The notes beneath the pieces are model-generated. The model searched no databases. It saw nothing but the letters and a program-made list of their open reading frames with translations, and was not told where the DNA came from. A stretch of DNA of 64,000 nt from UBA966 sp046350355 (GTDB lineage: Bacteria > Planctomycetota > Phycisphaerae > Phycisphaerales > SM1A02): the NCBI GenBank assembly GCA_046350355.1, contig JAXMAN010000001.1:1364001-1428000 (forward strand), in the 5' to 3' direction. The translations under genes were made by a program, and so were the position numbers. Shown in pieces: positions 39,226 through 49,390 of the stretch (the stretch's first letter is position 1; each line of letters starts with the position of its first letter).

Positions 39226-40427
39226 TCAGGTCGTGTAGTCGGCGTTGAGCTCGACGTACGCCTTCGTCAGCCCGCAGGAGATGTACTCCTCCTGCGCGCC
39301 GCCCTGGCCCAGGTCCAGCTCCACCTCGACCAGCGGGCGGCGGAAGGCGGCCTCGCGTTCGGCGAGCGGGGTCGGGGCGGGCGCGCCCGAGGCGAAGAGG
39401 GGCACGCCCCCGACGCTCAGGCGCAGGTCCTCCACGTCGAGCGGCACGCCGGCGCGCCCCGCGGCGGCCAGGATGCGCCCCCAGTTGGGGTCGCCGCCGG
39501 TGACGGCGCAGCGCACGAGCAGGCTGCTGGCGATGGTGCGGGCGACCGCGAGGGCCTCCTCGCCCGTGCGCGCTCCGGTGACCTGGACGCGGATGCCGCG
39601 CTCGTACCCCTCGCCGTCCTGGACGATCTGCAGCGCGAGCTCGCGCGCGACGGCGGCGAAGGCCTCCGCGAGCGCCGGCGCGGGGAACTCCCCGGCCGCG
39701 CCCGAGGCGAGCGCGAAGACGCTGTCGTTGGTGCTCGTGTCGCCGTCGATGGAGATGCGGTGGAAGCTGCGGTCGACGGCGCCGCGCAGGTGGCCCGCGA
39801 GCGCCGGCGGCTCGACGGCGGCGTCGGTGAGGAGCACGGCGATCATCGTCGCCATGTTCGGGTGGATCATGCCCGCGCCCTTGGCGCAGCCGACGACGCT
39901 GCAGCGGCGCCCCGCGTGCTCGACGGTGCGCGCGGCCCACTTGGGATGCGTGTCGGTGGTCATGATCGCGCGCGCGAAGCGCTCGATGCTGCCGGGCGCG
40001 GCGGCGCCGGCCATCGCCGGGATGCAGGGGAGCATGCGCTCCATCGGAAGCTGCACGCCGATGACGCCGGTGGAGTTGTGCTGCACCGCCACCGGCGTGA
40101 TCTCGCACGCGGCGGCGACGGCGTCGGCGAGCTCCACCGCGTTGGCCATGCCCTGCGCGCCGGTCGCCGCGTTGGCGCAGCCGGAGTTGATCAGCAGCGC
40201 GCCGCAGTGGCCGCGGCTCTCGCGCAGGTGGCGCCGGCTGAGCTGCACCGGGGCCGCGCAGACCTGGTTGGTCGTGTACATGGCCGCGAGCGTCGCGCCG
40301 CCGGGGCAGCGCAGCAGGGCCATGTCGTCGCGGCCGGGCTTCTTGATCGCGGCCGAGGCGGTGGCCGCGGCGAAGCCCGCCGGGAGCATGGGCGCCTGCG
40401 TGGCGGCGGCGGCGGTGGGCGCGGCGG

Positions 40428-40431
<4 letters not shown>
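39226..40431 (-). CDS. argJ: Glutamate N-acetyltransferase / amino-acid acetyltransferase ArgJ
   Basis: Moves the acetyl group from N-acetylornithine back to glutamate, the recycling step of arginine synthesis; some members also make N-acetylglutamate from acetyl-CoA. The 401-residue precursor is self-cleaved at Thr121 in HNSTGVIGVQLP, giving two chains. LINSGCANAATG, CAKGAGMIHPNMATM and SIDGDTSTND are other family motifs. The ATG overlaps the argH(A) stop in ATGA, so it is the last gene of the operon. Whether it is mono- or bifunctional cannot be told; the acetyltransferase domain on ArgH could supply the first acetyl group. Confidence 0.96.
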
Positions 40432-43735
<3,304 letters not shown>

Positions 43736-43788
43736 GGTCGGGTCTCGTGGGGTGGGCGGATGGTCGGGCGGTCGGGCGCGCGCCGGAT

Positions 43789-44778
43789 TCAGCGCGCGAT
43801 GGCGGCGGCGCGCGGCGCGGCGCCGGAGGGGGCGCCCAGCGCGGGCTTGGGCGCGAAGAGGTGGCAGAGGAGCGCGTTCTGCGCGTGCATGCGGTTCTCC
43901 GCCTCGTCGAAGACGACGGAGTTGGCGCTGTCGATGACCTCGTCGGTCACCTCCTCGCCGCGGTGCGCGGGCAGGCAGTGCATGAAGAGCGCGTCGGGGC
44001 CGGCGCAGGCCATGCGCGCGCGGTCGACCTGGTAGCGGGCGAAGGCGCGCTTCTTGGCCGCGCTCTCCTCCTGGCCCATGCTGATCCAGGTGTCGGTGTA
44101 GACGGCGAAGGCGCCGCGGATGGCGTCGGGGTCGCCGGTCACCTCGATGCGCGCGCCCGTGCGCATGCTGCGCGCGACGCACTGCGAGAGGATGCCCGCG
44201 TCGGGCTCGTACCCCTCGGGGGTGACGATCGTCATGCCGCAGCCGAGCACGGAGCAGAGCTCCATGAGCGAGTGGCAGACGTTGTTGCCGTCGCCGATCC
44301 ACGCCAGGCGCGAATGGCGCAGGTCGAAGCCGCGCTCGAGCAGCGTCTGGAAGTCCGCCAGCGCCTGGCACGGGTGGTGCATGTCGCAGAGCGCGTTGAC
44401 GACGGGGACGCGGGTGGCGGCGGCCAGGCCGGCGACGGTCGCGTGGCTGCGCACGCGCGCCACGATCGCGTGGCACCAGCGCTCCAGGTTGCGGCCGTAG
44501 TCGCCGATGGTCTCGCGCGCGCCCAGCGGGGAGTCGCGGTGGTCGAGGTAGATCGCCTGTCCGCCCATGCGGAAAAGGCCCACCTCGAAGCTCATGCGCG
44601 TGCGCAGGCTGGGCTTCTCGAAGAGCATGCAGACGCTGCGGCCGGCGCAGGCGCCCGCGGCGCGCGCGGGATCGCGCTTGAACTCGGCGGCGGTCTCGAG
44701 GATGTCGAGCACCTCGTGCGCCGCGAGGTCGCCGATGCGCAGCAGGTCCTTGGTTCCGACGGGGGCGTACTCAGCCAT
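43789..44778 (-). CDS. argF: Ornithine carbamoyltransferase
   Basis: Makes citrulline from ornithine and carbamoyl phosphate. The 329-residue protein contains the carbamoyl phosphate motif as EKPSLRTRMSFE (S-x-R-T-R), DMHHPCQALADFQT (HPxQxLxD), the ornithine-side LAWIGDGNNVCHSL, and FMHCLPAHRGEEV. The D-x-x-x-S-M-G region reads DTWISMGQEE, as in OTCases rather than acetylornithine transcarbamylases. The end is Ala-rich. Its start overlaps the argB stop by 8 nt; a 53-nt gap precedes argG. Confidence 0.95.
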   Translation of the reverse strand: MAEYAPVGTKDLLRIGDLAAHEVLDILETAAEFKRDPARAAGACAGRSVCMLFEKPSLRTRMSFEVGLFRMGGQAIYLDHRDSPLGARETIGDYGRNLERWCHAIVARVRSHATVAGLAAATRVPVVNALCDMHHPCQALADFQTLLERGFDLRHSRLAWIGDGNNVCHSLMELCSVLGCGMTIVTPEGYEPDAGILSQCVARSMRTGARIEVTGDPDAIRGAFAVYTDTWISMGQEESAAKKRAFARYQVDRARMACAGPDALFMHCLPAHRGEEVTDEVIDSANSVVFDEAENRMHAQNALLCHLFAPKPALGAPSGAAPRAAAIAR

Positions 44779-45667
44779 GGTGCGCGAACTCCTTGGGCGC
44801 GGGGGCGGGGGAAGGCGTGGTGGCGGGGGAGGCGGGCGATTCGGCGGGCGTCGCGGCGGGCGTCGCCGTGCTCGCGCCGGCGCGGGCGACGACGCGCGTG
44901 CCCACGCGTCCGCCGCGCGCGAGCGCGCCCAGCGCCTGCGGGTCCGACCAGGAGGCGATGATCACGGGGACGCCGGCGGCCTCGGCCGCGGCGACGGCGC
45001 CGCGCACCTTGGCGATCATGCCGCCGGTGACGACGCCCGCGGCGACGAGCGCCTCGGCGGCTTCGGCGTCGAGCTCGGGGACGATGCTCCCGTCCGCGCC
45101 GCGCACGCCCGCGACATCGGTCAGCAGCAGCAGCCCGCGCGCGCGCAGGATGCCCGCGAGCTGCGCCGCGGCGTCGTCGGCGTTGATGTTGAGCAGCCCG
45201 CCCTGCGCGTCCAGCCCGATCGAGGAGAGGACCGGCAGGTAGCCGCCCGCGAGCAGGTGGTGCACGAGCGCGCCCTCGCCGCCGGCGAGCTCGCCGACGC
45301 AGCCGGGGTCGAAGCCCAGGCGCGTGCAGCGCCGCGCGTGCGCGAGGTGGCCGTCGCCGAGGGTGAGCCCGACCGCCGGCGCGCCGCGCGAGAGCAGCAG
45401 CCCCAGGAGCTGCGTGTTCATCGCGCCCGCGAGCACCGCGGCGACCTGCTCGACGACCTCCGGCGGCGTGATGCGGATGCCCTCGCGCCGCTGCGTCTGC
45501 ATGCCCAGCCGGTCCAGGTGGCGGTCGACCGCCTTGCCGCCGCCGTGGACGACGACCAGGCCGCCCTGCGCGCGGTGGATCGCCGCGAGCGCGTCGAAGA
45601 CGCCGCCGTAGGAGGCCGCCTCGTCCAGCAGCGCGCCGCCGAGCTTGACCACGAGCGGTCCGGTCAC
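44771..45667 (-). CDS. argB: Acetylglutamate kinase
   Basis: Phosphorylates N-acetylglutamate, usually the arginine-sensitive step. The 298-residue protein has the amino-acid-kinase start LVVKLGGALLDE, VVVHGGGKAVDRHL, the substrate segment LNINADDAAAQLAG, LLLTDVAGV and the MIAKVRGAVAAAEAAGVPV nucleotide site. No N-terminal helix of arginine-sensitive kinases is present (the protein begins directly at the first strand), so feedback inhibition by that mechanism is doubtful. The C-terminal 35 residues are an Ala/Pro/Thr-rich tail. The GTG start overlaps the argC stop in GTGA. Confidence 0.94.
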   Translation of the reverse strand: MTGPLVVKLGGALLDEAASYGGVFDALAAIHRAQGGLVVVHGGGKAVDRHLDRLGMQTQRREGIRITPPEVVEQVAAVLAGAMNTQLLGLLLSRGAPAVGLTLGDGHLAHARRCTRLGFDPGCVGELAGGEGALVHHLLAGGYLPVLSSIGLDAQGGLLNINADDAAAQLAGILRARGLLLLTDVAGVRGADGSIVPELDAEAAEALVAAGVVTGGMIAKVRGAVAAAEAAGVPVIIASWSDPQALGALARGGRVGTRVVARAGASTATPAATPAESPASPATTPSPAPAPKEFAHHG

Positions 45668-46719
45668 AGCAGCGCCTCCAGTCCGACGCGGCGCGCCAGG
45701 CCCAGCGCGGTCGCCTCGTCGAAGCCGAACTTGATGTTGAAGCACTGCACCGCCTGGCCCGCGGCGCCCTTGAGCAGGTTGTCGATGGCGCTGCAGAGGA
45801 CCAGGTGCGTGCCCGTCTCGTCCGCGCCCAGCGCGATGTCGCAGCAGTTGGTGCGCTCCACGGCGCCGATGCTGGGCCACTGCCCGGCCGGAAGCACGCG
45901 CACGAAGGGGGCGTCGGCGTAGGTGCGCTCGAGCAGCTCGCGCGCCTCCTGGGCGGTGCGGCCGGGGGCGAGGTCCGCGTGGATCGTGCTCAGGATGCCG
46001 CGGTCGAGGGCCACCAGGTGCGGCGTGAAGAGCACGCGCGCCCGCGTCTCCTGAGCCATCTCGGGCTGGTGCCGGTGCGCGAGCACGCCGTAGGGCTGCA
46101 GGCTCACCTCGCAGAAGAGGCTCTTGACCGCGGCGCCGCGGCCCGCGCCGCTCACGCCGCTGGCGCTGTCGACGACCACCGGCCGCGCCGCGTCGAGGAT
46201 GCCCGCGTCCACCAGCGGGCGCACCGGCAGCACGACCGAGGTCGGGTAGCAGCCGGGGCAGGCGATGAGCTGCGCCGAGGCGATCGCGTCGCGGTGCAGC
46301 TCCGGCAGGCCGTAGGCGGCGCGGCCCAGCAGGGCGGGGTGCGCGTGCGCGAAGCCGTAGTGGCGCGGGTAGAGCGCGGGATCGCGCAGCCGGAAGGCGG
46401 CGGAGAGGTCGAGCACCGCGGCGCTGCTCTCCAGCAGCGCTGGGGCGAGCGCCTCGCTCGCCTCGTGCGGCGTGGCCAGGAAGACGGCGTCGGGCTCGAG
46501 CGCCAGGATCGACGCGGCGTCGGCGGGGCGCACGGGCAGGTCGACGACGCCGCGCAGGCGCGGGAAGAGGTCGCTCAGGAGCTCGCCCCCGGCGGCGCGC
46601 TTCTCGCTGCCGAAGAGGCCCGCGATCTCGGCGCCGGGGTGGGCGGCCAGGATCGCGGCGAGCTCCGCGCCCGCGTATCCGGGCGCGCCGACGATGACGA
46701 TGCGAAGACGGTCTCCCAT
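45664..46719 (-). CDS. argC: N-acetyl-gamma-glutamyl-phosphate reductase
   Basis: Reduces N-acetylglutamyl phosphate to the semialdehyde with NADPH. The 351-residue protein begins with the Rossmann motif RIVIVGAPGYAGAELAAIL, contains ATPHEASEALAP, DLSAAFRLRD, and the catalytic cysteine in LIACPGCYPTSVVLPV. SASGVSGAGRGA, HRHQPEM (catalytic His) and FTPHLVALDRGILSTIHADL follow. Length is normal. The start lies 23 nt after argR. Confidence 0.96.
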   Translation of the reverse strand: MGDRLRIVIVGAPGYAGAELAAILAAHPGAEIAGLFGSEKRAAGGELLSDLFPRLRGVVDLPVRPADAASILALEPDAVFLATPHEASEALAPALLESSAAVLDLSAAFRLRDPALYPRHYGFAHAHPALLGRAAYGLPELHRDAIASAQLIACPGCYPTSVVLPVRPLVDAGILDAARPVVVDSASGVSGAGRGAAVKSLFCEVSLQPYGVLAHRHQPEMAQETRARVLFTPHLVALDRGILSTIHADLAPGRTAQEARELLERTYADAPFVRVLPAGQWPSIGAVERTNCCDIALGADETGTHLVLCSAIDNLLKGAAGQAVQCFNIKFGFDEATALGLARRVGLEALL

Positions 46720-46742
46720 GGGGTGGCCTCCGGTGGGGGCGC

Positions 46743-47219
46743 TCAGCCGGCGGTGCCGGCGGCGGCGCGCTCGAGGGTGCGGGCCAGGCGCGCGGCGGAC
46801 TCGGTGTCGCGCGCGGCGATGAAGATGGTGTCGTCGCCGGCGATGGTGCCCAGCGCGCCGGGCAGGCCGGCGCGGTCGAGCTCCACGGCGAGGGAGTTGG
46901 CGTGTCCGCTGGGCGTGCGCAGCACCACCAGCGTGCCTCCGCGCTCCACCGAGAGCAGGTGCGCGCGCAGCGAGCTGGCGAGGGCCGCCTCGCGCCCGGC
47001 GGCGGCGGGGCTGGCCACGCCGGGCAGCGCATAGCCGGCGGGGCCCTTCACGACCCCCAGCTCGGCGAGGTCGCGCGAGAGCGTCGCCTGGGTGACGGCG
47101 ATCCCCTCGCGCCGGCGCAGCAGCGCGGCGAGTTCCTGCTGGCTTCCGACCTGCTCGCTCGCGATGATCGCGGCGAGCCGGGCGCGGCGCTGGACGGGGC
47201 TGACGGTGACCGAGGGCAC
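46743..47219 (-). CDS. argR: Arginine repressor ArgR
   Basis: A 158-residue transcription regulator. The N-terminal winged helix reads RLAAIIASEQVGSQQELAALLRRREGIAVTQATLSRDLAELGVVK. The C-terminal oligomerisation and arginine-binding domain contains LVVLRTPSGHANSLAVELDRAGLPGALGTIAGDDTIFIAARD, with the conserved GTIAGDDT loop. The start is GTG; upstream in frame there is no alternative and no ribosome binding site, only the promoter and ArgR boxes. It heads the arg operon, so it should repress its own synthesis together with the enzymes. Confidence 0.95.
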   Translation of the reverse strand: MPSVTVSPVQRRARLAAIIASEQVGSQQELAALLRRREGIAVTQATLSRDLAELGVVKGPAGYALPGVASPAAAGREAALASSLRAHLLSVERGGTLVVLRTPSGHANSLAVELDRAGLPGALGTIAGDDTIFIAARDTESAARLARTLERAAAGTAG

Positions 47220-47222
47220 TGG

Positions 47223-47256
47223 TGCATGAATATACGCACCCGTGCATGAATATGCA
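47223..47256 (-). promoter_or_regulatory. Two ArgR boxes (operator of the arg operon)
   Basis: Two copies of TGCATGAATAT lie at 47223 and 47243. The second completes the palindrome TGCAT-GAAT-ATGCA; the first ends in ACGCA and is imperfect. They match the known ARG-box form (CATGAAT...ATGCAAG in Bacillus AhrC sites, TGAAT...ATTCA in E. coli). The copies are 20 bases apart, about two helical turns, as expected for an ArgR hexamer bridging two boxes. One box covers the -10 and the other the -35. Confidence 0.8.
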
Positions 47257-47257
47257 A
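47229..47257 (-). promoter_or_regulatory. argR promoter, leaderless
   Basis: On the minus strand TTGCAT (47252-47257), a 17-base spacer, then TATATT (47229-47234). Only nine bases separate TATATT from the argR GTG, so transcription should start within about three bases of the start codon. The promoter is fully covered by the two ArgR boxes. Confidence 0.7.
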
Positions 47258-47317
47258 GCCCCGATGCGCGAAAATCCGCGGCGCGGTGGATTTCCTGTCA
47301 GGTGCGCGGGGGGCGCG

Positions 47318-47746
47318 CTAGCGCGGCACGCCCGGCAGCGCGCGCGCGCGCCGGTCGGGGCCGATGGCGACGTAGGTGAAGGTGCCCTCGGTGACGCGCA
47401 CGAGGGCGCCGCCGTCGTGGCGGCGCGCCCACGCCTCGACCTGCACGGTGACGCTGGTGCGCCCCTCGCGCACGATCGCGCCGTAGCAGCTCACCTCGTC
47501 GCCGACGAAGACCGGGAGCTTGAAGCTCATCTGCGCGATCGCGACCGTCGCCACGCGCCCGTGCGCGCGGCGCGCGGCCAGGCTGCCGCCCGCGAGGTCC
47601 ATCTGCCCGAGCAGCCAGCCGCCGAAGATGTCGCCGGAGGGGTTCGCGTCCTTGGGGAAGGCGAAGGTGCGCAGCAGGAGCTCGCCGTGCGCCGCGTCGG
47701 GGCGCCCGGGCACCCCGTGCAGCGTCTCGCCGGCCTCGGCGCTCAC
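47318..47746 (-). CDS. Acyl-CoA thioesterase, YciA-like hot-dog fold
   Basis: A 142-residue hydrolase of acyl-CoA thioesters. ELLLRTFAFPKDANPSGDIFGGWLLGQMDLAGGSLAA carries the conserved N-x-x-G-x-x-F-G-G region with the catalytic Asp, and MSFKLPVFVGDEVSCYGAIVREGRTSVTVQVEAW the second strand region; both match the YciA/Them6-type single hot-dog enzymes. The substrate range is probably broad. The GTG start overlaps the infC stop in GTGA, so it is translated with IF-3, a pairing without evident functional logic. Confidence 0.88.
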   Translation of the reverse strand: MSAEAGETLHGVPGRPDAAHGELLLRTFAFPKDANPSGDIFGGWLLGQMDLAGGSLAARRAHGRVATVAIAQMSFKLPVFVGDEVSCYGAIVREGRTSVTVQVEAWARRHDGGALVRVTEGTFTYVAIGPDRRARALPGVPR

Positions 47747-48450
47747 TCGTCGTCGTCCTCGTGCGGCTCGTCCTTGATCTCGACGGCCTCGATCTCGCCC
47801 TTGCGGCCCGCGGCCTGCTCCTTGCGCTTCCACTGCTCGATCTTGTGGCGGTCGGGCGCGAGGATCGCGTTGATGCGCTTGCCGTTCAGGCGCGGCACCA
47901 TCTCCAGCTTGCCCAGGTCGAGCAGGCGCTGGATGACGTCGCCGACCAGGCGCTCGCCGATCTCGCGGTGCGCCATCTCGCGGCCCTTGTAGCTGGCGAC
48001 GAGCTGCACCTTGTGCCCCTCGAGGAGGAAGCGGCGCGCCTGCTGCACGCGGATGCCGACGTCGTGCGGGTCGATCTTCATCGAGCGGCCCAGGCGGACT
48101 TCCTTGAGCTCGCTCGTCTTGGACTTGCTCGCCTTCTGCTTCTTCGACTCCTCGTACTTGAACTTCCCGTAGTCCATGATCTTGCAGACCGGCGGGCGCG
48201 CGTCCGGCGAGATCTCCACGAGGTCGAGCCCCACCTCGATGGCGCGGCGGCGCGCCTCGTCGGTCTCGACGATGCCGATCATCTCGCCCTTCTCGTCGAT
48301 GAGGCGGACCGGCGTGATCCGGATTCGGTCGTTCATGCGCGGGCCCATCGAAGGGCCGTCGCGACGCGGACGGTCGCCCATGGGTCCGCGGTGGGGGCCC
48401 CCGGAGGAGGGACCGCTGAAGGGGGGGCGACGAGGCGGGAAGCTGGAAAT
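47743..48450 (-). CDS. infC: Translation initiation factor IF-3, probable AUU start
   Basis: A 235-residue factor that keeps ribosomal subunits apart and checks the start codon. From residue about 38 the family core is complete: NDRIRITPVRLIDEKGEMIGIVETDEARRRAIEVGLDLVEISPDARPPVCKIMDYGKFKYEESKK (N-domain and linker) and KEVRLGRSMKIDPHDVGIRVQQARRFLLEGHKVQL (C-domain). The start is chosen as ATT because AAGGA lies exactly seven nt before it and none of the downstream ATG codons (at 48381, 48348, 48336) has a ribosome binding site. An AUU start is the classic infC autoregulation device. The first about 35 residues are Pro/Gly-rich and not conserved. The C-terminus is acidic. Confidence 0.85.
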   Translation of the reverse strand: MSSFPPRRPPFSGPSSGGPHRGPMGDRPRRDGPSMGPRMNDRIRITPVRLIDEKGEMIGIVETDEARRRAIEVGLDLVEISPDARPPVCKIMDYGKFKYEESKKQKASKSKTSELKEVRLGRSMKIDPHDVGIRVQQARRFLLEGHKVQLVASYKGREMAHREIGERLVGDVIQRLLDLGKLEMVPRLNGKRINAILAPDRHKIEQWKRKEQAAGRKGEIEAVEIKDEPHEDDDE

Positions 48451-48553
48451 GGAAGTGTCCTTGTGCGAGTCGGCGGCGGGGGTGCTGCAGGATCCCTCCC
48501 GGTCGCGCGCCGCCACGGCCGGGAGCCACCGCATTCACGCTGCGGCTGCGCCA

Positions 48554-48583
48554 AATCTACCTTCGGAACCGCCCCGTGCGCAA
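48554..48583 (-). promoter_or_regulatory. Candidate promoter of infC
   Basis: On the minus strand TTGCGC (48578-48583), an 18-base spacer and TAGATT (48554-48559). The resulting leader of about 95 nt would leave room for control at the AUU start. The match is moderate. Confidence 0.35.
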
Positions 48584-48647
48584 TGGCGCCGCGTTTTTGC
48601 CTGCGTTTTGGGCAATCTTGACGGGCGCTGCGGGGGCCCCGGAGGGC

Positions 48648-49364
48648 TCAGCGCGCGGGGGCCGTCGGCAGCGGCTTGACCCCGATGGCGATGAGCTCCT
48701 TGGTCATCGCGTCGGCGTCGAACCACCCCTGGCGCATCCGGACCATGCCGTGGCCGACGATCAGCAGGCCCAGGTTGGGCGCCTGCCCCAGCGACTTCCA
48801 GGCCGCGTCGTCCATCAGGTCCACGAGCACCGTCGTCCCGGGGGCGTAGCGCGACTGGAACTCCCGCGCTAGCGCGAGGCGGCCGGTCAGGCCCGTGGGC
48901 TGGCGGACCAGGACTCCGTCCTTCTTGTTGGACTCGGGGACCCACTCCTTGCCGGTGTAGGGGCAGGGGTCCTGCGCCGGGTGCGCCTCGAGGGTGTAGA
49001 CGACGACGACCGCCACCTGGTCGCCGAAGCGGCGGCGCAGCTCCTCGAGCTGCGGCTGCGTGCGGCGCGCCACGTTGCAGGTGAGCGAGGCGGTGACCAG
49101 GACCATCGGGCGGCCCTTCTGGATCGCCGCCAGGTCCGCGGGCGCGCCGTCGAGGTCGACCAGATGCAGCGCCGGGAGCTGGTGCCCGGGCTGCGGGCCG
49201 CGCGACTGGAAGAGCTCCTGCGCCTGCTCGCGGGTCATCGTGCCGTCGGCGGGGGCGGGGTCGCCCGCGCAGCCGCCCAGCAGGGCGGCGCCGGCGACGG
49301 CGGCGGTGCAGGCGGCGGCGAGGCCGGCGGCGCGGAAGCGGCGGATCGTGGTCGTGGCGTGCAT
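48648..49364 (-). CDS. Lipoprotein with deiodinase-like thioredoxin fold
   Basis: A 238-residue protein with a signal peptide ending in the lipobox LLGGC (Cys32). From about residue 60 it has a thioredoxin/redoxin fold close to the iodothyronine deiodinase-like family. It has MVLVTASLTCNVARRTQPQLEELRRRFGDQVAVVVVY with Cys96 at the position where animal deiodinases have selenocysteine, LEAHP (Glu126, His128) after the second strand, and VLVDLMDDAAWKSLGQAPN. The family's redox activity is known in part; the substrate of bacterial members is not. AGGAG six nt before ATG. It is 26 nt after thrS, probably cotranscribed. Confidence 0.75.
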   Translation of the reverse strand: MHATTTIRRFRAAGLAAACTAAVAGAALLGGCAGDPAPADGTMTREQAQELFQSRGPQPGHQLPALHLVDLDGAPADLAAIQKGRPMVLVTASLTCNVARRTQPQLEELRRRFGDQVAVVVVYTLEAHPAQDPCPYTGKEWVPESNKKDGVLVRQPTGLTGRLALAREFQSRYAPGTTVLVDLMDDAAWKSLGQAPNLGLLIVGHGMVRMRQGWFDADAMTKELIAIGVKPLPTAPAR

Positions 49365-49390
49365 CGGTGGCTCCTGCGCGCGGTGCGCGG

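Noticed and set aside
47223..47256. Short direct repeats that could suggest a CRISPR or satellite
   Set aside because: There are only two copies, palindromic, at the arg promoter; ArgR boxes explain them fully.
48336..48381. ATG starts for infC at 48336, 48348 or 48381
   Set aside because: None has a ribosome binding site at a useful distance, whereas ATT at 48450 has AAGGA seven nt upstream. They remain possible if the mRNA is processed.
48648..49364. Possible selenoprotein, since deiodinases use selenocysteine
   Set aside because: The active-site codon is a cysteine codon and the frame has no internal TGA.
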